A stretch of DNA of 64,000 nucleotides from an uncultured Bacteroides sp. (GTDB taxonomy: Bacteria > Bacteroidota > Bacteroidia > Bacteroidales > Bacteroidaceae). The notes beneath the pieces are model-generated. The model was given only the letters and a program-made list of their open reading frames with translations. It ran no database searches and was not told where the DNA came from. Made by a program: the position numbers and the translations under genes. The stretch is from assembly GCF_963677715.1 (NCBI RefSeq), contig NZ_OY782495.1:1473501-1537500 (forward strand). Direction: 5' to 3'. Position 1 is the first letter of the stretch; the number at the start of each line of letters is the position of its first letter. This document shows positions 8,811-18,135 of the stretch, one piece after another.

Positions 8811-10217
8811 CTCCACCGCTCTCTTTCGAAGCGGACGCTTCATCCAGTTTTTGAGAAATACCTGAGAGCAATCTCGCTGATCTTGTATGAAAATCTCTTT
8901 CATATTCAAAGCTGTTTCCATATCATACATAAAAGCATTTACCTCAAAATTGTGTTCAAAACTACGGAAATCGAGATTTGTCGATCCTACCGTAGACAAT
9001 GTATCGTCAGAGACCATCAATTTTGAATGAAGGAAACCTTTCTTATAAAAAAAGACCTTCACACCGGCACTTAAAACATCTACCAAGTAAGAGCATGAAC
9101 CCAAATGAGTAATAAGAGTATCGGCACGCAAAGGCAACATCAAGCGCACATCTACCCCGGCCAAGGCGGCCGTTTGCATAGCTGCTAATATAGATTCCGT
9201 AGGCAAAAAATAAGGCGTTTGCATATAGAAGTATTTTTTGGCCTCCGATATGGCCATTGCAAGCCCCTGCATGATTTCTTTCCACGGACCTACGGGATCA
9301 CTCGTAACAATCTGAGCCAAGGAATTGCCGTACGGCTCAGTACGAGGAAAATAGTTTGAAGCGGTGATAAGTGTACGATCAACAAAATACCAATCCAGCA
9401 GAAAAGCCGTTTGCAAGCCATGCACCGCTTTTCCCTTTATCATAAGATGAGTATCTCTCCATACTCCCCACGAAAATCCACGCAGGTATCTTTCGGCCAG
9501 ATTCATGCCGCCCACAAAGCCCACTTGCCCGTCAATCACCGCAATTTTACGATGATTGCGATAGTTCACTTTACTCGTAAATAGCGGAAAACGAACTTTC
9601 AGGAAACTCCGTACCTCAATACCTTCATCTCTCATCTCCTCGAAGAAACGGTGGGGCACATGCCAACAACCCACATCATCATATATAACCCTTACTTCCA
9701 CACCTTCACGAACTTTATCGATCAACATATCACGCACTAAACGTCCTACCGCATCATCCTCAAAAATATAATACTCTAAATGTATATGACGTTTTGCCCG
9801 ACTTAGTTGGCAGAGTAGTGACTGCAACTTGGTATAACCGTTGGTGTACACTTCCACTTTATTGCCATCAAAAGGAAAAGCTTGGTTTGTTTCCCTGAAC
9901 AGCTGCATCAAACGGGCGTGCTCAGTCGGAAAATCACATTTATCCTGAGCAAAGTACTCTGCCATCGGCTTTCTCAATAATCGATTGTAGCTCTTCTTTC
10001 CAATAATCCGCTCCCGACGAGTGCTCCGGCCAAAAAAGAAGTAAAACACTAATCCGACAACGGGCAGGAACATCAAAATTAATATCCAAGCCATCGTCTT
10101 CACCGGATTACGATTATCAAGTATAAGCACAATAATGGTTCCGACGACTGCCCCGAAATATATCAAGTCGAATATAATCTCCGCTATCTGACTGGTAAAG
10201 ATATCCCAATTAATCAT
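8778..10217 (-). CDS. cls: Cardiolipin synthase
   Basis: This 479-residue phospholipase D superfamily enzyme condenses two phosphatidylglycerols into cardiolipin at the inner membrane. Two N-terminal transmembrane helices (about residues 10-60, IIFDLIYFGAVVGTIIVLIL and AWILILMFLPVVGLVFYFFF) precede two HKD motifs: HRKIAVIDGQVGFVGGMN near residue 222 and HSKLMVSDDTLSTVGSTN near residue 398. Both are complete. The 3' end overlaps rsmD in the opposite direction by 33 bases. It appears to be transcribed alone. Confidence 0.94.
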   Translation of the reverse strand: MINWDIFTSQIAEIIFDLIYFGAVVGTIIVLILDNRNPVKTMAWILILMFLPVVGLVFYFFFGRSTRRERIIGKKSYNRLLRKPMAEYFAQDKCDFPTEHARLMQLFRETNQAFPFDGNKVEVYTNGYTKLQSLLCQLSRAKRHIHLEYYIFEDDAVGRLVRDMLIDKVREGVEVRVIYDDVGCWHVPHRFFEEMRDEGIEVRSFLKVRFPLFTSKVNYRNHRKIAVIDGQVGFVGGMNLAERYLRGFSWGVWRDTHLMIKGKAVHGLQTAFLLDWYFVDRTLITASNYFPRTEPYGNSLAQIVTSDPVGPWKEIMQGLAMAISEAKKYFYMQTPYFLPTESILAAMQTAALAGVDVRLMLPLRADTLITHLGSCSYLVDVLSAGVKVFFYKKGFLHSKLMVSDDTLSTVGSTNLDFRSFEHNFEVNAFMYDMETALNMKEIFIQDQRDCSQVFLKNWMKRPLRKRAVESVVRLLSPLL

Positions 10218-10328
10218 TTAACAAATAATAAATAGAGAAACAAATATATACAAAAATATCGGATAAGGCAAAAAGAGAACTAATCTATCCTCAAATAAAG
10301 ATCAAAAACAGTTTTTCTTCAAAAAAGA

Positions 10329-10362
10329 AATCCCGAACAAGACATCCATCCTATTCGGGATT
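10329..10362 (-). terminator. Terminator of the 10422 outer-membrane gene
   Basis: Nine-base arms AATCCCGAA (10329-10337) and TTCGGGATT (10354-10362) with a 16-nt loop. On the minus strand they are followed by TCTTTTTTG. The rest of the 204-bp gap 10218-10421 shows nothing else. Confidence 0.7.
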
Positions 10363-10421
10363 GACAAAGCGTATTCCGCATAGCACACTTGTCTATTCTA
10401 TCTGAATCAACTGGGTTATCT

Positions 10422-13259
10422 TCAGAAAGGCCTACCACCTCCGTAACCACCACGTCCGCCTCTGCCACCACGTCTGTCAGGACCTCCTTCCGAATTTCGT
10501 CCGCCTTTACCGCCAAAAGCATTCAAACGGTAAATGAAGTGAAACATGAAATAACTATTTATGGCATTATATTCCGTATCCTGTCTCATGCTGGCAGTGA
10601 TGTTGCGCGACAAGTTGCTCTGTTCTTTCAGAATATCATATATCTGGAAACTGATAGTTGCTTGTTTCTTCTTTAAGAAATTCTTTGTTAGCTGTGCATT
10701 CCAAATCATTTCATTGCGATCGAGCCCCTCACTATATCCTTTTTTCATGCTATAAGAAGCATCCGTAGACAAAGTAACGCTCCAGGGTAGAGTAACATTA
10801 GAGTTGGCCCCGAATAAATAATCGAAAGTTTCTTTATCTCCCTGCGATTGCAAGGAATTCTTTGATAGATTATAAAAGACACCTGCATTCAGTCCGAATT
10901 CAAACCAATCGTTTCGGTACGAGCTATTCAACCTTTCCGAAAGATTCATACTCCGGGTTGTATTCTTTACCGCATCTTCATTTTGCGATAAACTGGTAAA
11001 TCCTACCATATTACTATACGAACCATTTGAGTAGGTAGAAATAGAAAACTTCTTGTTCTTAAAAGGTGTATTAAACACAAAAGTACCATTCATCGACCAA
11101 TTGCCGTTAATATTTTCCGGTCTGGTTACTTTTCCACCTGTCTCTGAATCATAAGTAACCACATTACTTATCGAGTTAATGGTATTTGAGAAATTCAAAG
11201 AAGTCATTAATCCCTGCTGCCGCTCGGGTATATACGTATTATAAAACAACCTGAAGGTATTGTTAAACGACGGTTTCAGTCCGGGGTTACCTTCTTTAAT
11301 ATTCAGCGGGTCAGACACATCACGCACTGGCTGCAAATCGGTCATGCTGGGTTGAGATGTTCGCCCCCTGTAATTGATACGCAATTGGCTCTGTTTATTA
11401 AAACGATAGCGGTAATCAAAAGTCGGCGAATAATTTACCACACTTTTAGATAGTTCGTTTCTAGTTGTACCCAATTCATAAATACTAGTCGACTCTTGCG
11501 GTAACACACTAAACCCTATATTATATTGATATTTATCACGAATTGTCCGTAAAGACAAGTTGAATTCATGTGTATAATACTCATTCTCGTAATATTTACT
11601 CAAGGAATCGATAGGATGAGATAAATAATCATCACCCTGCAACATATCATACGTATCTTTATCCGTTTTCTGATACTTATACTGATAACTGTAGCTAAAC
11701 TGAAGAAAGCGATTAGTAAAAACAGGTTCGCTATACGTGGTTTGAATCCGGTAGTTATATCCTTTGTTTTCATTATCAATATATTGACTTTGTATAGAAG
11801 TGGAATCTCTCTTAAAATATCGTACTTTCGAATCCGAATATTGATCAGCATTATCATCACTGTAACCATACGAAATCCTCAACGTAACGTTCCTACCCTT
11901 TTTACCAAGTTTACGATTAAGTTGCAAATCTCCGTCCGTGGATATACCTTTATCCAAACTATTCACCTTATGAAAATTATAATTCACTAAATCGTCATCA
12001 TTTATAGCTTGATCAAAAAGAGATTCTTCAAGCGCATACTGCGAAAGATTATCTGCGTCAGACATCAATGAATGCGAATTGGAAAGATTATTTGATGATG
12101 AATAGGAAAAAGAAGGCCGAAAGATAACATCGGTAAGACTATCCGGTTTCCACTCCATACGAAAATCGGCATTCACAGATTCCGCTTCATTTAGTTGAGC
12201 GGACAAACCCTTTGAGTATGAAGATCCGTCCTGCAAGAATGTTTCCGTCATGCTATTAGTCTTTACATCCTTGTTTGAGTGGCTATAATCTACACTACCG
12301 CCCAATTCTAATTTTTTAGTATCATGTGCAAAATTGACTCCGGTTGTTTTCACGGCATTAATACCATTATTAGATCCGCCACCACGGCGAAATCCGCCCC
12401 CCCCCGGAAAACCCTGATCATTTATATTATTCGCATTAGCAACTACACTAAACTGATTTCCATCTGAAAACCGGTTAAGCATTGCCTTACCAATATAACG
12501 TTCTTTATTTCCATATCCGGCATCAAAATTACCAAACCAACCCTGATTCATTCCTTTTTTTATCGTAAGGTCTATCACCGATTCTTCCTCACCATCATCA
12601 ATACCCGTAATCCGAGCCATGTCCGATTGTTTATCGTAAGCTTTAATCTTATCAATCATATCCACAGGCAAATTCTTCATAGCCACCTTTGGGTCTTTGG
12701 TAAAGAACTCTTTGCCGTCAACCATAATTTTCGTAATTGTCTTTCCGTTGATGGTAATTGTTCCGTCATCGGCTACTTCAGCTCCAGGTAGTTTTTTCAC
12801 TAATTCCTCAAGCATAGAGCCTTCCGGCACACGATATGCCGAAGAATTATAGACTAAAGTATCTTCAGAAACTGTTACCTGAGGAGCCTCGGCTGTTATC
12901 ACAGCCTCTTTCAACATAATGGCATCCGGACTTAAAGACACGACACCCACATTCTTCGTCAAAGCAGACGATAAAAGTCGCAAAGAAATATCTTTGGTAT
13001 GAAATCCGATATAAGAAACCATTAATACATATTTACCGGCTTTCACCTTAGGTAGAGTAAATCGGCCTTTAGCTAACGACGCTGCACCCGTTATATATGT
13101 ACTGTCAGGTAAAGATAACAAACGTACTGTAGCTTGTTCTATCGGTTGTTTCGTATCTGCCTCGATAATAGTTCCCGATACTGTGATGTTTTTGTTTTGT
13201 GCGAAAGCGGATGTTGTCCCTGCAAGCAGCAGCAATATCCCATAGATAAATTTCTTCAT
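10422..13259 (-). CDS. Outer-membrane beta-barrel protein (TonB-dependent receptor-like) with RGG tail
   Basis: I start it at the second Met, giving 945 residues with the signal peptide MKKFIYGILLLLAGTTSAFA. A carboxypeptidase-regulatory-like beta-sandwich (about 28-115, VSGTIIEADTKQPIEQATV) is followed by a plug-like domain (LEELVKKLPGAEVADDGTI, TKIMVDGKEFF). The rest is a long series of barrel strands typical of the Bacteroidetes outer-membrane beta-barrel family. Two Gly/Arg-rich parts are odd: FPGGGGFRRGGGSNNG (about 288-303) in a loop, and a 30-residue tail with RGGRGGRGGYGGGRPF at the very end. Most barrel proteins instead end in a strand with terminal Phe. Substrate unknown. A hairpin (about 13267-13310) lies just upstream in the probable leader. 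Confidence 0.88.
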   Translation of the reverse strand: MKKFIYGILLLLAGTTSAFAQNKNITVSGTIIEADTKQPIEQATVRLLSLPDSTYITGAASLAKGRFTLPKVKAGKYVLMVSYIGFHTKDISLRLLSSALTKNVGVVSLSPDAIMLKEAVITAEAPQVTVSEDTLVYNSSAYRVPEGSMLEELVKKLPGAEVADDGTITINGKTITKIMVDGKEFFTKDPKVAMKNLPVDMIDKIKAYDKQSDMARITGIDDGEEESVIDLTIKKGMNQGWFGNFDAGYGNKERYIGKAMLNRFSDGNQFSVVANANNINDQGFPGGGGFRRGGGSNNGINAVKTTGVNFAHDTKKLELGGSVDYSHSNKDVKTNSMTETFLQDGSSYSKGLSAQLNEAESVNADFRMEWKPDSLTDVIFRPSFSYSSSNNLSNSHSLMSDADNLSQYALEESLFDQAINDDDLVNYNFHKVNSLDKGISTDGDLQLNRKLGKKGRNVTLRISYGYSDDNADQYSDSKVRYFKRDSTSIQSQYIDNENKGYNYRIQTTYSEPVFTNRFLQFSYSYQYKYQKTDKDTYDMLQGDDYLSHPIDSLSKYYENEYYTHEFNLSLRTIRDKYQYNIGFSVLPQESTSIYELGTTRNELSKSVVNYSPTFDYRYRFNKQSQLRINYRGRTSQPSMTDLQPVRDVSDPLNIKEGNPGLKPSFNNTFRLFYNTYIPERQQGLMTSLNFSNTINSISNVVTYDSETGGKVTRPENINGNWSMNGTFVFNTPFKNKKFSISTYSNGSYSNMVGFTSLSQNEDAVKNTTRSMNLSERLNSSYRNDWFEFGLNAGVFYNLSKNSLQSQGDKETFDYLFGANSNVTLPWSVTLSTDASYSMKKGYSEGLDRNEMIWNAQLTKNFLKKKQATISFQIYDILKEQSNLSRNITASMRQDTEYNAINSYFMFHFIYRLNAFGGKGGRNSEGGPDRRGGRGGRGGYGGGRPF

Positions 13260-13331
13260 TAGCCTATGCATTGAATTGATAATATTGCTTTTTTGACAAT
13301 ATGCAATGCAAAAGGTTTAATCCGTATGCAA

Positions 13332-13736
13332 TTATCTTTTAAAGAATTTATCTATCGTTGCTTTTTTAATGCCATACTCCAAACAAAGCACATTTATAAT
13401 CAGGAAAGTCAGAAAAGAAGAAGTATCTACGGAAACCAAATTGCCTAAAGCAAGACGATAGAGCATTCCACCAAAAAGGATAAGAATAGTCAGAAACACG
13501 GAATACCTCATCGCGCTTACCCGTACGCGTTCCGTTTCGTGCGATTCGTTTTTAGTCAATGCCATCAAGATCATCAATGCACCTAACATCATCAATAACT
13601 TTGTGCACTCTTTGTAGAATAACAAATTACTATCCGTTACCATGCCTTTCATTACAAGCAAGAACGGAATAAACAGTGATAGCACAAGGATCACATATCC
13701 CAAGGGACGGCAAAAAACGGGTAGCATAGCTTTCAT
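13332..13736 (-). CDS. Small multi-pass membrane protein, unknown function
   Basis: This 134-residue protein has about four transmembrane segments: PLGYVILVLSLFIPFLLVM, LLMMLGALMILMAL, YSVFLTILILFGGMLYRL and SFLTFLIINVLCLEYGI. A charged loop in the middle (TKNESHETERVRVSAMRYS) and a basic C-terminus (KKATIDKFFKR) fit an inner-membrane protein. No family is recognised. A minus-strand -7 box (TATCTTTG, 13760-13767) lies 24 bases upstream. The outer-membrane protein gene lies 72 bases downstream in the same direction, so co-transcription is possible. Confidence 0.75.
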   Translation of the reverse strand: MKAMLPVFCRPLGYVILVLSLFIPFLLVMKGMVTDSNLLFYKECTKLLMMLGALMILMALTKNESHETERVRVSAMRYSVFLTILILFGGMLYRLALGNLVSVDTSSFLTFLIINVLCLEYGIKKATIDKFFKR

Positions 13737-13862
13737 ACTCTTTTCATTATTTGTTTATACAAAGATACTTTTTTGCCTACAAACGCCTATAAGTTATCCA
13801 CATTTGTGAACAATCGTTTTACTTTTTTAAGTTCTCAGCATTAAGTTATGCTTCTTATACCC

Positions 13863-13870
13863 TATCTTTG
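13863..13870 (+). promoter_or_regulatory. aroB -7 box
   Basis: TATCTTTG, consensus TAnnTTTG, predicting a start near 13877. It lies inside the upstream extension of the aroB frame and so rules out the ATG at 13848. Confidence 0.6.
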
Positions 13871-13895
13871 CACATCAAGAAATCATTCATACATT

Positions 13896-14957
13896 ATGAG
13901 TAAACAAGATGTCCTTTTATGTGAAAGTCTGGAAATAAGCCTTGCCCGTGCCATTGAAAAATGCCCGCACGATAAACTATTCATTCTGACCGATGAGCAT
14001 ACCACCGCCTTGTGCATGCCTTCTCTTAAGCAACTTTCGATATTAAAAAACGCCGCTGAAATCATTATCGGTGCCGAAGATACGCATAAAACACTTGATA
14101 CTTTGGCTACCGTGTGGCAGGCATTGAGTGAAAAAGGAGCCAGTCGCCACTCTCTACTTATTAATTTAGGAGGTGGAATGGTTACAGATCTGGGTGGATT
14201 TGCCGCTGCGACCTTTAAGCGAGGCATTCCTTATATTAACATACCTACTACCCTATTGGCTATGGTCGATGCATCTGTAGGCGGAAAAACAGGCATCAAT
14301 TTTAACGGGTTAAAGAACGAGATAGGTGCCTTTGCGCCAGCAAGCAGTGTACTTATTGAAACGGAATTCCTTCGCAGTTTAGACCTTCAAAACTTTTTCT
14401 CGGGCTATGCCGAGATGTTGAAACACGGCCTCATCAGCAATACAGCTCATTGGGCAGAGTTACTCTCCTTTGATACCGAACAGATAGATTATAGTTACCT
14501 CAAAAAGCTGGTTGGCCAATCCGTTCAAATTAAAGAAGACATTGTAGAACAAGACCCCTTTGAACAGGACATACGCAAGGCGCTCAACCTGGGACATACG
14601 GTCGGTCATGCCTTCGAGAGTCTGGCACTAGCCGAAGATCGCCATGTGCTCCACGGATATGCCGTAGCTTGGGGCATCGTATGCGAACTATACCTTTCGC
14701 ACATCAAAGTCGGCTTTCCGCAAGATAAGATGCGGCAAACCATTCAGTTCATTAAAGACAAGTACGGCACATTTGCTATCGATTGCAAAAAATACGACCG
14801 CCTATACGAGTATATGCAACACGATAAGAAAAATACAGCAGGGATTATCAACTTCACCTTACTGAAAGATATTGGTGATGTAAGTCTCAATGAGACAGCA
14901 AGTAAGGACGAGATCTTTGAAACATTCGACTTCTACCGCGAGTGCATGGGAGTGTAG
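13896..14957 (+). CDS. aroB: 3-dehydroquinate synthase
   Basis: AroB converts 3-deoxy-arabino-heptulosonate 7-phosphate to 3-dehydroquinate, the second step of the shikimate pathway, using NAD and a divalent metal. From the ATG at 13896 it is 353 residues, starting MSKQDVLLCESLEISL. Key motifs are the NAD-binding NLGGGMVTDLGGFAAATFKRG region, PTTLLAMVDASVGGKTG, and metal-ligand segments EMLKHGLIS, LGHTVGHAFE and LHGYAVAWG. The earlier ATG at 13848 is unlikely because the promoter -7 box lies downstream of it. The gene is followed by tRNA-Pro, which has its own promoter. Confidence 0.96.
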   Translation: MSKQDVLLCESLEISLARAIEKCPHDKLFILTDEHTTALCMPSLKQLSILKNAAEIIIGAEDTHKTLDTLATVWQALSEKGASRHSLLINLGGGMVTDLGGFAAATFKRGIPYINIPTTLLAMVDASVGGKTGINFNGLKNEIGAFAPASSVLIETEFLRSLDLQNFFSGYAEMLKHGLISNTAHWAELLSFDTEQIDYSYLKKLVGQSVQIKEDIVEQDPFEQDIRKALNLGHTVGHAFESLALAEDRHVLHGYAVAWGIVCELYLSHIKVGFPQDKMRQTIQFIKDKYGTFAIDCKKYDRLYEYMQHDKKNTAGIINFTLLKDIGDVSLNETASKDEIFETFDFYRECMGV

Positions 14958-15005
14958 CGAACGCAGTAAATAGGAGATAATTCTTATTAAAAAGGAGGCA
15001 TAAAG

Positions 15006-15036
15006 TTTGGAGTTTAAAAATGAAACTGTAACTTTG
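15006..15036 (+). promoter_or_regulatory. Promoter of tRNA-Pro(GGG)
   Basis: TTTG at 15006-15009, 19 bases, then TAACTTTG at 15029-15036. This is a full consensus match and ends 11 bases before the tRNA. Confidence 0.8.
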
Positions 15037-15047
15037 CGCTCCGAATT

Positions 15048-15122
15048 CGGGGTGTAGCTCAGCCCGGTTAGAGTACGCGTCTGGGGGGCGTGTGGTCGGA
15101 AGTTCGAATCTTCTCACCCCGA
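15048..15122 (+). tRNA. tRNA-Pro, anticodon GGG
   Basis: A 75-nt cloverleaf. The acceptor stem pairs CGGGGTG with CACCCCG and the discriminator is A. The anticodon arm is CGCGT-CTGGGGG-GCGTG with anticodon GGG, and the T arm contains GTTCGAATC. CCA is not encoded. The gene reads codons CCC and CCU. Confidence 0.93.
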
Positions 15123-15130
15123 CTGAGTAA

Positions 15131-15170
15131 AAAGAGGCCAATAATCAACAGATTATCGACCTCTTTTATT
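15131..15170. terminator. Shared terminator between tRNA-Pro and the ABC operon
   Basis: Arms of 16 bases (15131-15146 and 15151-15166) enclose a 4-base loop. Two positions pair as G:U only in minus-strand RNA, so the structure suits the leftward ABC operon best. The T-rich plus-strand tail (TTTTATTTTATTT) would also serve the tRNA. Confidence 0.75.
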
Positions 15171-15202
15171 TTATTTATCTTTTATAGAGCCGAAGAATAT
15201 TC

Positions 15203-16003
15203 TCACTGAAAGGATACCGAGGCTTTATCTTTTAGCACAACCGTTAGTTCGGCATTGGCATGTTTAGGCTGCCAAATAATCTTTTGGCATTCCCCTTTTG
15301 CCCAGGTCTTATAACACTTACCTTTCCCTGAGACATATTCTGTATCAATATTACAGCTATCCATTTTCCAACTAATGGCATCCATATCCATGTGAAGATG
15401 AGATATGCGACTTTGATTGATCGTTAAGTTCGCATCAGAGCCTTCCGAACCTGAAAACGCAACAGCACGAAAGGAACACGAGTCAACAAACATCCGATCT
15501 TGAAAAGAAAAAGACATTGTATCTCGCTTCATTCCGGAAACACGAAAATTTAAACCGTTCACACTGCTTGAAATAGTCGTTAATGCCGAATCAGCCATAA
15601 GACGAAAACATAGATTTTTAGGAAAGACCACTTTCTCGTCCCTAAGTTTCTCAGGCAAAGTTTCAGCAGAGAAATTTAATTCTATTGTTAACGTATCATT
15701 TGTTCTTGTTTTCTTCAGATATTTAGTAAGCTCTTTCGAATAAAACAGCACGTTTTGCTGAACGCCGACAGCCGAAGAAGCAACATAAACTGTTCCGTCA
15801 ACATAAGATTTCTGATCAGCATCTGTTTTCACTATGCGTATAACATGTATGCCGGGCACTTTCATCTCAACTAATTCATTTGAGAAATACAATTCCGAGT
15901 TGCCTTTCTCCCCTTTCAAAGACACAAGATAAATCCCTGTGATTATCGCAATTAAAAAAGAGACAAGTACTCCGATTATTATATAAGTTGTACGTTTCAT
16001 CAT
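15203..16003 (-). CDS. Single-pass membrane protein, possible beta-solenoid (GIN/DUF2807-like)
   Basis: This 266-residue protein has an N-terminal signal anchor (YIIIGVLVSFLIAIITGIYLV) followed by an exported domain. The later part has short alternating strands (SFSFQDRMFVDSCSFRAVAF, NLTINQSRISHLHMDMDAISW) that resemble the putative adhesin-head GIN domain of Bacteroidetes, but the match is by feel only. It is the last gene of the ABC/GntR operon, ten bases after the regulator. It may be the exported partner of the transporter or a sensor of the same envelope stress. There is no lipobox. Confidence 0.75.
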   Translation of the reverse strand: MMKRTTYIIIGVLVSFLIAIITGIYLVSLKGEKGNSELYFSNELVEMKVPGIHVIRIVKTDADQKSYVDGTVYVASSAVGVQQNVLFYSKELTKYLKKTRTNDTLTIELNFSAETLPEKLRDEKVVFPKNLCFRLMADSALTTISSSVNGLNFRVSGMKRDTMSFSFQDRMFVDSCSFRAVAFSGSEGSDANLTINQSRISHLHMDMDAISWKMDSCNIDTEYVSGKGKCYKTWAKGECQKIIWQPKHANAELTVVLKDKASVSFQ

Positions 16004-16012
16004 TCATTCTTT

Positions 16013-16381
16013 TTATTTTTGTTTCTTAATAAATTCGCCAAACATCGCTACTATTTTATCCATCGATACCTCAAGAGTATAAAGCTGCTTAAAAAAGTAT
16101 TCTACTTCCTCTTTTAAAAAAGTTTCCCGACGTAACGAAAGAATCAAAGCCCTCGCTCCGGAAGTTACAAAATAACCGATGCCCCGCTTATTATAGATAA
16201 CATTTTGAGATTGTAAATACTCGAATGAACGCATTGCAGTATTGGCATTCACCTCTACGATAGCCGCATACTCTCGCACCGAAGGGATACGCTCTTCATC
16301 CTTATATTGTCCAAGAAGTATCTCATCACAAATACGATCTGCTATTTGCAGATAAATAGCTTTATTCTCTTTAAAATTCAT
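16013..16381 (-). CDS. GntR family transcriptional regulator (YtrA-like)
   Basis: A 122-residue short GntR protein: an N-terminal winged helix (about residues 5-75, AIYLQIADRICDEILLGQ, RIPSVREYAAIVEVNANTAM, NKRGIGYFV) and a short helical C-terminus, as in YtrA-type repressors that control ABC transporter operons. It lies between the permease gene (2 bases) and the 15203 gene. A perfect 9+9 inverted repeat at the operon promoter (18136-18159) has the form expected for its operator, so autoregulation is likely. The inducer is unknown. Confidence 0.92.
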   Translation of the reverse strand: MNFKENKAIYLQIADRICDEILLGQYKDEERIPSVREYAAIVEVNANTAMRSFEYLQSQNVIYNKRGIGYFVTSGARALILSLRRETFLKEEVEYFFKQLYTLEVSMDKIVAMFGEFIKKQK

Positions 16382-16383
16382 TA

Positions 16384-17214
16384 TTACATTCGATTTATTA
16401 TTTCAGCTTCTTTGAAACGAAAGTAGGCCAACACCCAATTAAACAAGACAAAAAACAATAAAAAAGCCGAAGTTATATGGGCCGCAATACCTTTAGATAC
16501 ATCCAGATTAAAATTAAAAAGAAGCCTGTCTGTAAAAAACATTTTTGCAACACTAGCACCTACTGTAAGATAAACGATGATTAAGAGAATACCTGCAACA
16601 AACGTTTTTAGAAAGGAATTTTTAGGCCAGATAGAGCTTCCCAATACAAAACAAGACTGCAAGAAAAAATAGCCTGATACAATCAGCAAGAATTGAGAGC
16701 TTGAACGATAGATGCAGTAATGGTTCGTACCATCTGTCAACAGATATTTCAGATTAGTAGGAGCAATGACTTTAACATCCGGAAAAGAAAGAGAACAGAC
16801 AAGAACTCTGGTATAGTCGGCCAGTAAAAATGCAATCAAAAAAACAACCATAAAAACAAGAGTAAAAACAACCCATCTGGAAAAGAATTTCTCAAACGGA
16901 GTAGCTGGAATCATTAAAACAGACAGACGGCTTGTTTTTGTTTTCATCCTTTCCATCGTTAACGAAGCACTCAAACAACCGAATATCCACAAAAACCAAA
17001 CAAAGCCGATTAACGAAGAATAAGCAACAGAATCTTCCATCATCCCGGAAACCGCATACGAATCGTACGTATTAAAACCAATGAATAAAAAAACAATTGA
17101 CATAAATCCGTAAAGCAGTATCATACGCAATACATTCACCTTCCAACTTTCAACCATCTCCTTACGACATAGTGTGGTAAAACGACGCACATTAAAAAAT
17201 GTATCTTTTAACAT
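16384..17214 (-). CDS. ABC transporter permease-like membrane protein
   Basis: This 276-residue protein has about six hydrophobic segments (for example MILLYGFMSIVFLFIGF, VVFTLVFMVVFLIAFLLA, AGILLIIVYLTVGASVAKMF and ITSAFLLFFVLFNWVLAYF). It starts with a cytoplasmic segment, RRFTTLCRKEMVESWKVN, typical of ABC-2-like permeases. It follows the ATPase gene by 7 bases and precedes the GntR gene by 2, so it is the membrane partner of that ATPase. Substrate unknown. YtrA-controlled transporters often respond to cell-wall-active antibiotics, but nothing here proves that. Confidence 0.85.
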   Translation of the reverse strand: MLKDTFFNVRRFTTLCRKEMVESWKVNVLRMILLYGFMSIVFLFIGFNTYDSYAVSGMMEDSVAYSSLIGFVWFLWIFGCLSASLTMERMKTKTSRLSVLMIPATPFEKFFSRWVVFTLVFMVVFLIAFLLADYTRVLVCSLSFPDVKVIAPTNLKYLLTDGTNHYCIYRSSSQFLLIVSGYFFLQSCFVLGSSIWPKNSFLKTFVAGILLIIVYLTVGASVAKMFFTDRLLFNFNLDVSKGIAAHITSAFLLFFVLFNWVLAYFRFKEAEIINRM

Positions 17215-17221
17215 AATTCCT

Positions 17222-18067
17222 CTACTTATTATTGTGAAACAATTGAGTTATCGCCTCAGTAGAGGCCAAGGTAGCATTAAAAAGCAATTCAAGATTAATC
17301 TCCGATTCCTCTCCATTGCTATTCGGCAGAATTATGCTGTTACCCTGAACCGTGGGAGAAGCAAATAAAGCACGATCGGTTAACTCGTTATTATCACTCT
17401 CTTGAAACAATAGATTCCAACAGATATCCGAGGTCGACGCATTCAGCAACACACGACTGTCATCCATAATTAACACATGATCTAATACCTTGTCCACATC
17501 TCTTACTTGGTGGGTTGATATAAAAATGGTCTTTTCATCCGACATACCGGAAGCTATAAATTTACGGAACTGACTCTTCCCAGGAATATCCAATCCATTG
17601 GTAGGTTCGTCCATAATCAGCAGTGAAGTATTCGTTGCCAAAGCAAAGCTCATAAATACTTTCTTTTTCTGTCCCATAGATAACGCACCTAGGTTTACGT
17701 CTATATCCATTTCAAAATAGTGCAGATACTTCACCATCTCCTCTTTACTGAAATGAGGATAAAGCGGACCATTTAATTCGATAAAACTAACAAGTGAAAC
17801 AGAAGGAAGTTCAAACTCTTCGGGAATCAAAAACATATCTTGCAAAGTAACCGGAAGACGTCTTCTCACATCAGTATCATGGAATAAAACCCGCCCACTC
17901 TTAGGGGTAAGTAAACCGGTCATTAAATAAAGAAGAGTCGATTTTCCTGCACCATTCTTACCTAGCAATCCGTAAACTTTACCCTTCTCCAAAAAAAGAG
18001 AAAAATCATGAATAACGGCATGCTTCGATTTACGATAACGAAACGAAAGATTTTCTATTGTAACCAT
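17222..18067 (-). CDS. ABC transporter ATP-binding protein
   Basis: A 281-residue ATPase with Walker A GLLGKNGAGKSTLL (about residues 33-46), a signature region LGALSMGQKKKVFMSFALA (degenerate LSGGQ: LSMGQ), Walker B LLIMDEPTNGLD, and the switch His in ISTHQV. The C-terminal 70 residues are an extra domain without obvious motif. It is the first gene of a four-gene operon (ATPase, permease, GntR, exported protein) and is transcribed from the promoter and operator at 18136-18190. Confidence 0.93.
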   Translation of the reverse strand: MVTIENLSFRYRKSKHAVIHDFSLFLEKGKVYGLLGKNGAGKSTLLYLMTGLLTPKSGRVLFHDTDVRRRLPVTLQDMFLIPEEFELPSVSLVSFIELNGPLYPHFSKEEMVKYLHYFEMDIDVNLGALSMGQKKKVFMSFALATNTSLLIMDEPTNGLDIPGKSQFRKFIASGMSDEKTIFISTHQVRDVDKVLDHVLIMDDSRVLLNASTSDICWNLLFQESDNNELTDRALFASPTVQGNSIILPNSNGEESEINLELLFNATLASTEAITQLFHNNK

Positions 18068-18135
18068 ATCATATATTTTAGATAGACAAATCAGTACTTT
18101 AAAAAGCTTATTATTAGCGATTTAACGACACCAGT

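Noticed and set aside
13794-13802. Perfect DnaA box TTATCCACA near aroB
   Set aside because: A single box without a cluster, AT-rich unwinding element or origin-type genes; one 9-mer is expected by chance.
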